From NCBI RefSeq assembly GCF_002099195.1, contig NZ_NBYX01000014.1:1-64000 (forward strand): a stretch of 64,000 nucleotides of DNA. The letters are read 5' to 3'. The notes under the pieces are model-generated. The model saw nothing but the letters and a program-made list of their open reading frames with translations. It was not told where the DNA came from and did not search any database. Source of the DNA: Burkholderia puraquae (GTDB lineage Bacteria; Pseudomonadota; Gammaproteobacteria; Burkholderiales; Burkholderiaceae). Shown piece after piece: positions 51,440 to 59,149 of this stretch; position 1 is the stretch's first letter; the number at the start of each line of letters is the position of its first letter. The position numbers and the translations under genes are program-made.

Positions 51440-52051
51440 CTACTGTCGCGCACCTGCATGCCGCAGCGCATCCACAGCGTCCGCGTTGTCGTGCGACTGC
51501 GCGAGCTGCAGCAGCGACTGGCCGCGGCGATCGACATGGTTCGGATTCGCGCCATGCGCGACGAGGAGCGGGATCAGCTCGAATCGATTGAACAGCGTGG
51601 CGAATCCCAGCGCGGTCTCCCCGGCGCCGTTCGTCTGGTCGATCGGGCAATGCGTGTCGATCAGGCGCCGCGCGATGTCGGGTTCGTTCCTGAAGAGCGC
51701 ACCCATCAGCGCCGTGTTGCCGTGACGGTCGCCGGCGCATGCGTTTGCGCCGGCCGACAGCAGGTAGTCGAGCGCGGCCGGCTGGCCGTCGTAGGACGCG
51801 AGTATCACGGCCGTAAAGCCGTGGCTGTCGGTGGCATCGACGGGATAGCCGGCGTCGTGCAATGCACGCAGGATGTCGACGCGTCCGACGCGGGCGGCGT
51901 CGAACCAGTCGCCGTCGTAGCGGCGCAGCGCGGCAGGATCGGCCCGCGAATACGCCGGCCGGTCGGGAAGGTGCGCGCAACCGGCGAGCGTGGCCAGCGC
52001 CAGGGCCGTTGCGGTCGAGCGGATCGCGCGCGTCAGGCGTTCGGATTGCAT
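51440..52051 (-). CDS. Ankyrin-repeat lipoprotein associated with catalase
   Basis: A 203-residue exported protein. A lipobox (LATLAGCAH) follows the signal segment. Four to five ankyrin repeats follow: DGDWFDAARVGRVDILRALHDAGY, DSHGFTAVILASYDG, DRHGNTALMGALFRNE, NGAGETALGFATLFNR and DRRGQSLLQLAQSH. Its gene lies 77 bases after the catalase gene on the same strand, an arrangement like the Pseudomonas ankB-katB pair, where AnkB supports periplasmic catalase activity. That function here is by analogy. Confidence 0.88.
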   Translation of the reverse strand: MQSERLTRAIRSTATALALATLAGCAHLPDRPAYSRADPAALRRYDGDWFDAARVGRVDILRALHDAGYPVDATDSHGFTAVILASYDGQPAALDYLLSAGANACAGDRHGNTALMGALFRNEPDIARRLIDTHCPIDQTNGAGETALGFATLFNRFELIPLLVAHGANPNHVDRRGQSLLQLAQSHDNADAVDALRHAGARQ

Positions 52052-52128
52052 GGGGATGTCCTGATGGTTGTGTAGGGTCGACGTGCGCGGCGCGACCCCG
52101 CACGTCGACAGCGACCGGAGTCGCGGGA

Positions 52129-53664
52129 TCAGTTCTCGCTCAGCTTTGCCGCGAGCGATTGCACTTGCCCGACGTCGGCGTGAACGGCCTGCGCGAGACG
52201 CGTGCCGTAATCGGCATCGGCCTTGTAGAAGTACGACAGCATCGCGTACTGGTTGTGCGCGTTCGTCACCTTGCCGAGATCGCCGGACAGCGCGGTGATC
52301 AGGTCGTCCCTGTCCTGCTGCGACAGGCTGCGGTAGTACTCGCCCGCCTGACGGAACCGCAGCTTCTTGTGGATTGCTTCCTGCTGCGTCGTTCCGCCGA
52401 GCGTCATGCGTACGGACTTGTATTGCGGATCCGGCGCGAGTTCATGCAGCGTCGACGGTTCGTAGTTCACCTCGCCCTTGCGGTCGCCGGCGTTCATCTT
52501 GCCGTCCTGGTTGTTGTTGACCACCGGCACGGCGGGCCGGTTGATCGGCAGGTCCATGTAGTTCGCGCCGAGCCGGTACATCTGCGTGTCGGCGTAGGCG
52601 AACAGGCGATCCTGCAGCATCCGGTCTTCGGACGGCTCGATGCCCGGCACGAGTCGCGACGGCGCGAACGCCGATTCCTCGGTCGACTGGAAGTAGTTGT
52701 CGGGCACGCGGTTCAGCGTCATCGTGCCGATCTTGCGCTCGGGGACGCCGGTCCATACCTTCGTATCGTCCAGCGCATCGAAATCGAACCGGTTCAGGTC
52801 CTGCGGCGTGAGCACCTGCACGTACAGATCCCACTTCGGGAAGTCGCCTTGCTTCAGCGCACCGTACAGGTCGTTCGTCATCATGTTCCAGTCGCGCCCG
52901 ATCGATGCGTCGATATCTTGCGGACGCAGGCCGTGTATGCCTTGCTGGCTTTTCCAGTGGAACTTCACGTAGTGCACGTCGCCGTGCGCATTGACGAACT
53001 TGAACGCATGCACCGCGAAGCCGTCCATGTGACGATACGAATCGGGCATGCCCGCATTCGTGTACAGCATCGTCAACATGTTGGTCGCTTCGGGCGTGTT
53101 CGCGAAGAAGTCGAATGCGAGGTTCGGATCCTGCACGCCGGTTACGGCGCTCGGCTTGTTCGCGTGAACGAAGTCGGGGAACTTGATGCCGTCGCGAATG
53201 AAGAACACGGGCCAGTTGATGCCGACCATGTCCCAGTTGCCCTGTTGCGTATAGAACTTCACCGCGAAGCCGCGCGGATCGCGCGCCTGTTCGGGCGAGC
53301 CGCGATAGCCCATCACGGTCGAGAAGCGCACGAACACCGGCGTGCGCGTGCCCGGCGTGAAGACCTTCGCTTTCGTCAGGTTCGAGATGTCGGCGGTCGG
53401 CACGAACTCGCCGAATGCGCCGGTGCCGCGTGCATGCACGACGCGTTCCGGAATGCGCTCGCGATCGAAGCGCTGCAGTTTCTCGATGAGTGCGGAGTCT
53501 TGCAGGAGCACGGGGCCGGCAGGGCCGGCCGTCTGCGAATTCTCGTTGTCGCCGACGGGGGCGCCCGTGTCTCGAGTGAGTTCGGCGGCATGGGGAGAGG
53601 CGGAAAGTGCAACGCAGATCGCGGCGACTGCGTGTGTCAGCACGCGACGGGAGGATGAGGACAT
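52129..53664 (-). CDS. katB: Periplasmic haem catalase (KatB type)
   Basis: A 511-residue monofunctional catalase with an N-terminal signal peptide (VLTHAVAAICVALSASPHA). The distal-histidine block RFDRERIPERVVHARGTGAFGEF and the RFSTVMGYRGSPEQARDPRGFAVKF region are intact. The proximal tyrosine motif RLFAYADTQMYRLGANY is also intact. It disproportionates hydrogen peroxide in the periplasm. The ankyrin lipoprotein gene follows. GGAG and a suitable spacing precede ATG 53664. It is slightly longer than cytoplasmic small-subunit catalases because of the signal. Confidence 0.93.
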   Translation of the reverse strand: MSSSSRRVLTHAVAAICVALSASPHAAELTRDTGAPVGDNENSQTAGPAGPVLLQDSALIEKLQRFDRERIPERVVHARGTGAFGEFVPTADISNLTKAKVFTPGTRTPVFVRFSTVMGYRGSPEQARDPRGFAVKFYTQQGNWDMVGINWPVFFIRDGIKFPDFVHANKPSAVTGVQDPNLAFDFFANTPEATNMLTMLYTNAGMPDSYRHMDGFAVHAFKFVNAHGDVHYVKFHWKSQQGIHGLRPQDIDASIGRDWNMMTNDLYGALKQGDFPKWDLYVQVLTPQDLNRFDFDALDDTKVWTGVPERKIGTMTLNRVPDNYFQSTEESAFAPSRLVPGIEPSEDRMLQDRLFAYADTQMYRLGANYMDLPINRPAVPVVNNNQDGKMNAGDRKGEVNYEPSTLHELAPDPQYKSVRMTLGGTTQQEAIHKKLRFRQAGEYYRSLSQQDRDDLITALSGDLGKVTNAHNQYAMLSYFYKADADYGTRLAQAVHADVGQVQSLAAKLSEN

Positions 53665-53991
53665 GACGATGGAACTCCTTGAATCCGATCGGTGGTGGGG
53701 AAGCCGACTGAATTAGAAGAGATCGTCAGACGATTGGCCAATTGATATTGGATATGTTTCCGATAGGGCCGGCATCGATGCGGTGCGAGTCCGGATGTGA
53801 TCGGCGCCGATGCTGAATAGTGTTGCGAGCGCAATGGGTTGTTGCGTCGCGCATCGCGAAACGATCCGCGGGTGTCGAACACCGACGATTGAACGTGCGA
53901 TGCCTTGCGCGGTTTTTGCGATCTGCATTTCAAGTGTCGGCGCCGCGGCGGCCTCGCCAGACCCGGCCATGCGGCGCCGATCAACTGGATT

Positions 53992-55479
53992 TCAACCCTC
54001 GCCGGCCTGCCACCCGAGCCCGAGGCTCTTCTGCAGTGACACGTAGTCCTTGATCAGTTCGGCCTGCCCGGCGATCACGTTCTGCTGCGCGGACAGCGCT
54101 TCGCGTTGCGTATCGAGCAGGTCGATCATCGATGCGACGCCCGCGCGATAGCGCTCGTCCATCAGCGACCGGGAATGCACGGCCGACGTCTGCACCTTGG
54201 TGAGCGCAACGACGTGTTCGCGCTGGTGCCCGTAGCGCTGCAATGCCGTGTTGGCATCCTGCAATGCAGCGAGCACTGCCTTCTGATAGTTCGCTTCCGC
54301 TTCGTCGCGCGATGCTTCGGCCGCACGCACCGCACCGCGCGTGCGCCCGAAGTCGAGGATGTTCCATTGCAGATACGGCGCGCCGACCCACGTGAAGTTC
54401 TGCTTGCGGAACAGATGGCCGGGATCCGACGCGCTGAAGCCGAGATCGCCGAGCAGCGTCACCTTCGGGAAATAGTCGGCGACATGCTCGCCGATCTGCG
54501 CATTGCTCGACGCAAGCCGGCGCTCGGCCGCACGAATATCGGGGCGTTGCTTGAGCAGCGCAGCCGGATCGCCGACCGCGACGCTGCCGGGTAGCGTCGG
54601 CAGCGGCGCGTCCGGTGTCGACAGCGCCGTGTCGAGCGCACCCGGCGGGCGGCCCGTCAGGATCGCGAGCCGGTCGAGCGACTCCGTCACCTGCGCGTCG
54701 AGCGGGATCAGCGACGCACGCGTGGTTTCGACCTGCGTGGTCAGGCGTTCGATATCCACGTCGGCCGAGATGCCACGCGCGCGACGCTGCTGCGTGAGTT
54801 CGAGCATCTGTTGCTGCAACTCGGCGGTGCGTCGCGACAGCGCAAGCCGCTGCTGGCGGTCGCGCAGGTCGACGTACGCGTTCGCGACTTCGGCCGCGAT
54901 CGACACCTGCGTATCGGCGAGATCGGCGTCGACCGCCTCCGCTTGCGCGGACGCCGCTTCGACCGCGCGCCGCGTGCCGCCGAACAGGTCGATTTCCCAG
55001 GTTGCGTCGAAGCCTGCGGAATAGAGCTGCAGCGGGCCCGAGCCGCCCAGCGACGGCGAGGCACCGCCCGACTGGTTCGAGCCGTTCGGCGGCAGCAGCG
55101 AGCCGAGCGCGCTGACGTCCGGCTCGCGCATGCGGATGGCGGCGACGGTGGCCGACGATTTCGGCAGCTGCGCCGCGCGCTGTTGCGAGAGCTGCGCGCG
55201 CGATGCGCGCAAGCGTGCCTGCGCAGCATGCAGATCGGGGTTGTACACCAGCGCGGCGGTGATCAGGTCGTCGAGCTGGCGATCGTTCAGCGCGTGCCAC
55301 CACGCGCTCGGCGCGGGCGCAGCGGCGTCGACGCCGGAGGCCGGTGCGCGCACGAAGGTCGGCGCATCCGGTGCGGCGGGCGCACCGCGGTAGTCGGGGC
55401 CGACCGTGCAGCCGGCGAGCAGGCACGCGGCGGCGCACAGCGTGAGCGCAGGGCGACGGGGCAGGGAGAAGGGTTTCAT
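53992..55479 (-). CDS. NodT-family outer-membrane efflux lipoprotein
   Basis: A 495-residue TolC-like protein. A lipobox (ACLLAGCTVGPDY) is followed by two outer membrane efflux repeats: WWHALNDRQLDDLITAALVYNPDL and the second-half LLKQRPDIRAAERRLASSNAQIGEHVADYFPKVTLLGDLGF. It forms the outer-membrane duct for the efflux pump encoded upstream, whose MFS gene stops 13 bases before this start. The three genes form one minus-strand operon under the divergent TetR gene. Confidence 0.92.
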   Translation of the reverse strand: MKPFSLPRRPALTLCAAACLLAGCTVGPDYRGAPAAPDAPTFVRAPASGVDAAAPAPSAWWHALNDRQLDDLITAALVYNPDLHAAQARLRASRAQLSQQRAAQLPKSSATVAAIRMREPDVSALGSLLPPNGSNQSGGASPSLGGSGPLQLYSAGFDATWEIDLFGGTRRAVEAASAQAEAVDADLADTQVSIAAEVANAYVDLRDRQQRLALSRRTAELQQQMLELTQQRRARGISADVDIERLTTQVETTRASLIPLDAQVTESLDRLAILTGRPPGALDTALSTPDAPLPTLPGSVAVGDPAALLKQRPDIRAAERRLASSNAQIGEHVADYFPKVTLLGDLGFSASDPGHLFRKQNFTWVGAPYLQWNILDFGRTRGAVRAAEASRDEAEANYQKAVLAALQDANTALQRYGHQREHVVALTKVQTSAVHSRSLMDERYRAGVASMIDLLDTQREALSAQQNVIAGQAELIKDYVSLQKSLGLGWQAGEG

Positions 55480-55492
55480 CGCGTAAGACGGT

Positions 55493-57079
55493 TCAGTGGC
55501 CGGACGACATCGGCTGCGGCCCGCGCGGCGTTCTCAGCAGCAGTGCGAGCGGCACGCAGGCGAGCAACGCCAGGCCCAGCAGATAGAAGGTTTCGGAATA
55601 GGTCATCACGACGGCCTGGATCTGGATCTGCTGCGCCAGCTGTCCGAGCGCGCGCATGTTCGAATAAGCGAGGTCGCCGGTGTGCGCGAACCAGTTGGCC
55701 GCATAGGCCGACAGCCGGTCCTGCCCGATCAGCGAGTTCGCCGTCACCGATTCGCGGAGCGCGGCCGTATGGAAGGTCGTGCGCCGGTCGATCACGGTGC
55801 CGATGATCGCGAGCCCGATCGAGCCGCCGAGATTGCGCGCCATGTTGTAGAGCCCGGCCGCATCGCCCGAGTCTTCGCGCGCGACGGCCGCCATCGATGC
55901 CTGGTTGAGCGGCATCATCGCGAGCATCTGCGCGACACCGCGAATCAGTTGCGACCAGACGAAGTCGTGGCCGACGCTCTGCGCGGTCAGGCTGATGTCG
56001 AGCATGCAGCTCAGGCAGAACAGCAGCAGCCCCGAGATCACGAGGATGCGGAAATCGACCTTGCCGAGCAGGCGCGGCAGGATCGGCATCACGAGAAAGG
56101 CGGGCAGCCCCGACAGCAGCATGATCGCACCCGCCTGTTCCGCGTTGTAGCCGGCGACGATCGCGAGGAACTGCGGCAGCAGGTAGGACACGCCGTACAG
56201 CCCGGCACCGACCGCGGACACGATCACGATCACGCTCGCGTAGCGCGGGTTGCGCATCAGTGAGAGCCGCATGATCGGCCGCTTCGCAAAGATCTGCGAC
56301 AACGCGATCAGGATCATCCCGGCGAGCGACACGACGCTCAGCGTGACGATCGTCTGCGATTCGAACCAGCGTTCGCGCTGACCTTCCTCGAGCACGACGG
56401 TGAGCGAGCTCAGCCCGATCGCGAGGCCGAAGATCCCGAGCCAGTCGGCGTTGAAGAACGAACGCCATTGCGGGCGATCCGACGGCAGCCCGAACACCAG
56501 CAGCGCCATCAGCAGCAGGCACACGGGCAGGTTCAGGAAGAAGCACCAGCTCCAGTTCACGTTCTCCGCCAGCCAGCCGCCGAGCACGGGGCCGAACAGC
56601 GGCCCGAGCAGCACGATCAGGCCGAACAGCGTCATCCCGACCGGCAACTGCGACAGCGGCAGCCGCGTGCGGATGATGGTCTGCGCGGTCGGGATCAGCG
56701 CGCCGCCGGTGAAGCCCTGGCCGATCCGGCCGGCGATCATCATCGGCAGCGAGTGCGACCAGCCGCACATCATCGAGAACGCAATGAACAGTGCGGAGTT
56801 CGTCAGCAGGAAATTGCGCAGCCCGAACACGCGCGTGAGCCACGCGGCGAGCGGGATCATCACGATTTCCGACATCAGGTAGCCGGTCGAGATCCACGTG
56901 CCTTCGGTGCCCGTCGCGCCGATTTCTCCCTGGATCTGCGGCAGCGCGGAGTTCGTGATCGAGATGTCGAGCGTCGCCATCAGCGCGCCGAGCGCGCCGG
57001 CCGCGACCGCGATCCAGTCGGTCACGCTCGCGCGGCCCTCGTGCGGCGGCGCGGGCGTCGTGGCGGGCGTATCAGCCAT
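55493..57079 (-). CDS. DHA2-family MFS multidrug transporter (EmrB-like)
   Basis: A 528-residue, 14-helix transporter. The motif LDISITNSALPQIQGEIGATGTEGTWISTGYLM matches the DHA2 motif near the first helix, and IGQGFTGGALIPTAQTIIRTRLP lies in helix 4-5. It exports hydrophobic drugs or organic acids through the HlyD and NodT partners. Its start overlaps the HlyD stop by eight bases, showing translational coupling. The C-terminus ends MSSGH just before the outer-membrane component. Confidence 0.93.
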   Translation of the reverse strand: MADTPATTPAPPHEGRASVTDWIAVAAGALGALMATLDISITNSALPQIQGEIGATGTEGTWISTGYLMSEIVMIPLAAWLTRVFGLRNFLLTNSALFIAFSMMCGWSHSLPMMIAGRIGQGFTGGALIPTAQTIIRTRLPLSQLPVGMTLFGLIVLLGPLFGPVLGGWLAENVNWSWCFFLNLPVCLLLMALLVFGLPSDRPQWRSFFNADWLGIFGLAIGLSSLTVVLEEGQRERWFESQTIVTLSVVSLAGMILIALSQIFAKRPIMRLSLMRNPRYASVIVIVSAVGAGLYGVSYLLPQFLAIVAGYNAEQAGAIMLLSGLPAFLVMPILPRLLGKVDFRILVISGLLLFCLSCMLDISLTAQSVGHDFVWSQLIRGVAQMLAMMPLNQASMAAVAREDSGDAAGLYNMARNLGGSIGLAIIGTVIDRRTTFHTAALRESVTANSLIGQDRLSAYAANWFAHTGDLAYSNMRALGQLAQQIQIQAVVMTYSETFYLLGLALLACVPLALLLRTPRGPQPMSSGH

Positions 57080-58196
57080 GGTGCTGCTCGTCGCGGGCCG
57101 AACGCGTATCGACGTCGACCGTCACCGACAGCCCCGGCACCAGCATGTGCTGCGCGCGTGCATTCGCGGCGAGGCGGATGCGTACCGGCACGCGCTGGAC
57201 GATCTTCGTGAAGTTGCCGGTCGCGTTCTCGGGCGGCAGCAGCGCGAACTGCGCGCCGGTGCCGGGTGCGAAGCTGTCGACGACGCCGGACAGCGCGCCG
57301 TCCGGCAGCGCGTCGACGTGCAGTTCGACGGGCTGGCCGATGCGCATGTTGGCGATCTGCGTTTCCTTGAAGTTCGCGACGAGGTAGATCGCGTCGACGG
57401 GCACGACGGTCAGCAGCCGTGTGCCGGGCTGTACGTACTGGCCGACGCGCACCGTGCGATCGCCGACGCGGCCGTCGAGCGTGCTGCGCACGACCGTATT
57501 GTCGAGGTCGAGCTGCGATTGCGCGGCGCTGGCCTGCGCGGCCTCGAGCTGCGCGCGCGCCTGCTGGAGCTGTGCGGTAAACGACGCGATCTGCGTGTGC
57601 GCAGCGGCGATCGACGCGTTGTTCGCGGCGAGCGTCGCAAGCGCCTGGTCGCGCGTGCTCTTCAGGTCGGCCACGCGTTCGTGGGTTTCGGCGCCGGTCG
57701 CCGCGAGCGGCGCATAACGCGTGTATTCGTCGCTCGCGTGCTGCGCATTGATTCGCGACACCTTCGCCTGTGCGTCGGCCTGCTCGAGATTCGCGTGCTG
57801 CTGGCTGATGTCGGCTTCGGCGCGGGCGATATCCGCGCGGCGGGCGTCGACGGTCGCGCGCGACTGCGCGAGCGCCACCTGATATGGACGGATGTCGAGC
57901 CGCACGAGCGGATCGCCGGCCTTCACAGCCTGGTTGTCGCGCACGTAGACGTCGGTCACGTAGCCGGCGACCTTCGGCGCGGCGGTCATGCTGTCCGCCT
58001 GCAGGTACGCGTCGTTGGTGCTTTCGATGAAGCGGCCGCTCGTCCACCATCGGCCGAGCCAGATGCTACCGCCGATGGCAGCGAGCACGGCGACGACGAG
58101 CAGGATGCGTCGCTTCGATCCGACGTTTCCGTTGCGTGGCGTTGTTCCGGTTTCCTGACGATTTGCTTTCTGTGGCGGGTCTTGCAGGGTCGACAT
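57072..58196 (-). CDS. HlyD/EmrA-family membrane-fusion protein
   Basis: A 374-residue periplasmic adaptor. One N-terminal membrane helix (RRILLVVAVLAAIGGSIWLG), then the lipoyl half STNDAYLQADSMTAAPKVAGYVTDVYVRDNQAVKAGDPLVRLD. Next come long coiled-coil helices rich in Ala/Gln/Glu (about 105-225) and the second lipoyl half DNTVVRSTLDGRVGDRTVRVGQYVQPG. It bridges the EmrB-like pump and the NodT channel. ATG 58196 is preferred to the in-frame TTG at 58208. A near-palindrome lies upstream. Confidence 0.92.
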   Translation of the reverse strand: MSTLQDPPQKANRQETGTTPRNGNVGSKRRILLVVAVLAAIGGSIWLGRWWTSGRFIESTNDAYLQADSMTAAPKVAGYVTDVYVRDNQAVKAGDPLVRLDIRPYQVALAQSRATVDARRADIARAEADISQQHANLEQADAQAKVSRINAQHASDEYTRYAPLAATGAETHERVADLKSTRDQALATLAANNASIAAAHTQIASFTAQLQQARAQLEAAQASAAQSQLDLDNTVVRSTLDGRVGDRTVRVGQYVQPGTRLLTVVPVDAIYLVANFKETQIANMRIGQPVELHVDALPDGALSGVVDSFAPGTGAQFALLPPENATGNFTKIVQRVPVRIRLAANARAQHMLVPGLSVTVDVDTRSARDEQHHG

Positions 58197-58220
58197 GCTG
58201 ACATCCAATTTATTCCGGGT

Positions 58221-58234
58221 GGAAGAATTATTCC
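58221..58234. promoter_or_regulatory. Candidate TetR operator
   Basis: GGAAGAATTATTCC is palindromic at 12 of 14 positions and lies in the 92-base gap between the divergent HlyD and TetR genes, as expected for the operator of this pair. An overlapping ATTCC repeat begins at about 58212. Confidence 0.4.
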
Positions 58235-58288
58235 AGTTGATAAAATTGTGTCAAGTAGAATGTCGATCGATCGAATGACGAGGAAGGC

Positions 58289-59122
58289 ATGAACGAAGCG
58301 AAGAAGCTGCGCCGTACATCGGCGGGCGGCTACGCCCGCGGCGACGAAACGCGTCAGCGGATCATCGAGGCGGCGATCGAACTGTTCGGCGAACGCGGGT
58401 TCGCGGGGGCATCGACACGCGAGATCGCCGCGATGGCCGGCGTGAACGCACCGGCGCTCCAGTACTACTTCGAGAACAAGGAGGGCGTGTACCGCGCGTG
58501 CGTGGAGACGATCGCGGAGCACGGCTGGGAGGTGTTCGCACCGTCGGTCGGCCATGCGTGGGCGATGCTCGATGCGGACGCGGACGTCGACGTGCTGATC
58601 GACGCGTTCGTCGGGCTGCTGCGCGCGCTGTCGGACCGGATGTTCACGGCGCCGAAGACGATGAACCAGCGGATGTTCTTCGTGCGCGAGCAAGGCGGCC
58701 AGGAGCCGGCGAGCGCGAGCGAAATCCTGATGAAGCGCATGCGCAAGCCGCTCAACGACGTGAGCGCCGAGCTGATCGGCCGCATCTCGGGGCGGCCGGC
58801 CAACGATCCTGTCACGCGGCTGCGCGCGCTGAGCCTGTTCGGGCAGCTCACCGTGTTCCACATCGCGCAGCGATCGGCGCTTCAGTTGCTCGAATGGGAT
58901 GCATTCGAAGACGAGCGTGCGGCACTCCTGATCGATACGATCGCCGACCAGACGCGTGTGCTGCTCGAGCAATGGCACGCGCAGCGCGACGCATTGGCTG
59001 CCGGTTCGAAAGCCGGCTCGAAGCGGAGGCAGGGCGCCGCGGCGAAAGGCACGGCGAAGGCGGGGGCGTCGAAGCCGGCCGCGAAAAGCGCGCGGCGCGT
59101 GAGCAAGCCGGCCGCGCGTTGA
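58289..59122 (+). CDS. TetR-family regulator with CerR-type C-terminal domain
   Basis: A 277-residue TetR regulator. The HTH is RIIEAAIELFGERGFAGASTREIAAMAGVNAPALQYYFENKEGVY (about 25-70). The C-domain (FFVREQGGQEPASASEILMKRMRKPLNDVSAELIGRI) is the CerR/DUF1956 type. A Lys/Ala-rich tail of about 40 residues follows. It diverges from the efflux operon and almost certainly represses it, releasing on an effector. The Lys-rich tail is longer than usual. Confidence 0.92.
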   Translation: MNEAKKLRRTSAGGYARGDETRQRIIEAAIELFGERGFAGASTREIAAMAGVNAPALQYYFENKEGVYRACVETIAEHGWEVFAPSVGHAWAMLDADADVDVLIDAFVGLLRALSDRMFTAPKTMNQRMFFVREQGGQEPASASEILMKRMRKPLNDVSAELIGRISGRPANDPVTRLRALSLFGQLTVFHIAQRSALQLLEWDAFEDERAALLIDTIADQTRVLLEQWHAQRDALAAGSKAGSKRRQGAAAKGTAKAGASKPAAKSARRVSKPAAR

Positions 59123-59149
59123 ACGCGGCGCGCCGTCAGTCGCGGCCGG

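Noticed and set aside
51862..53658. 598-codon plus-strand frame over the catalase gene
   Set aside because: Antisense shadow with repetitive Arg/His/Val content.
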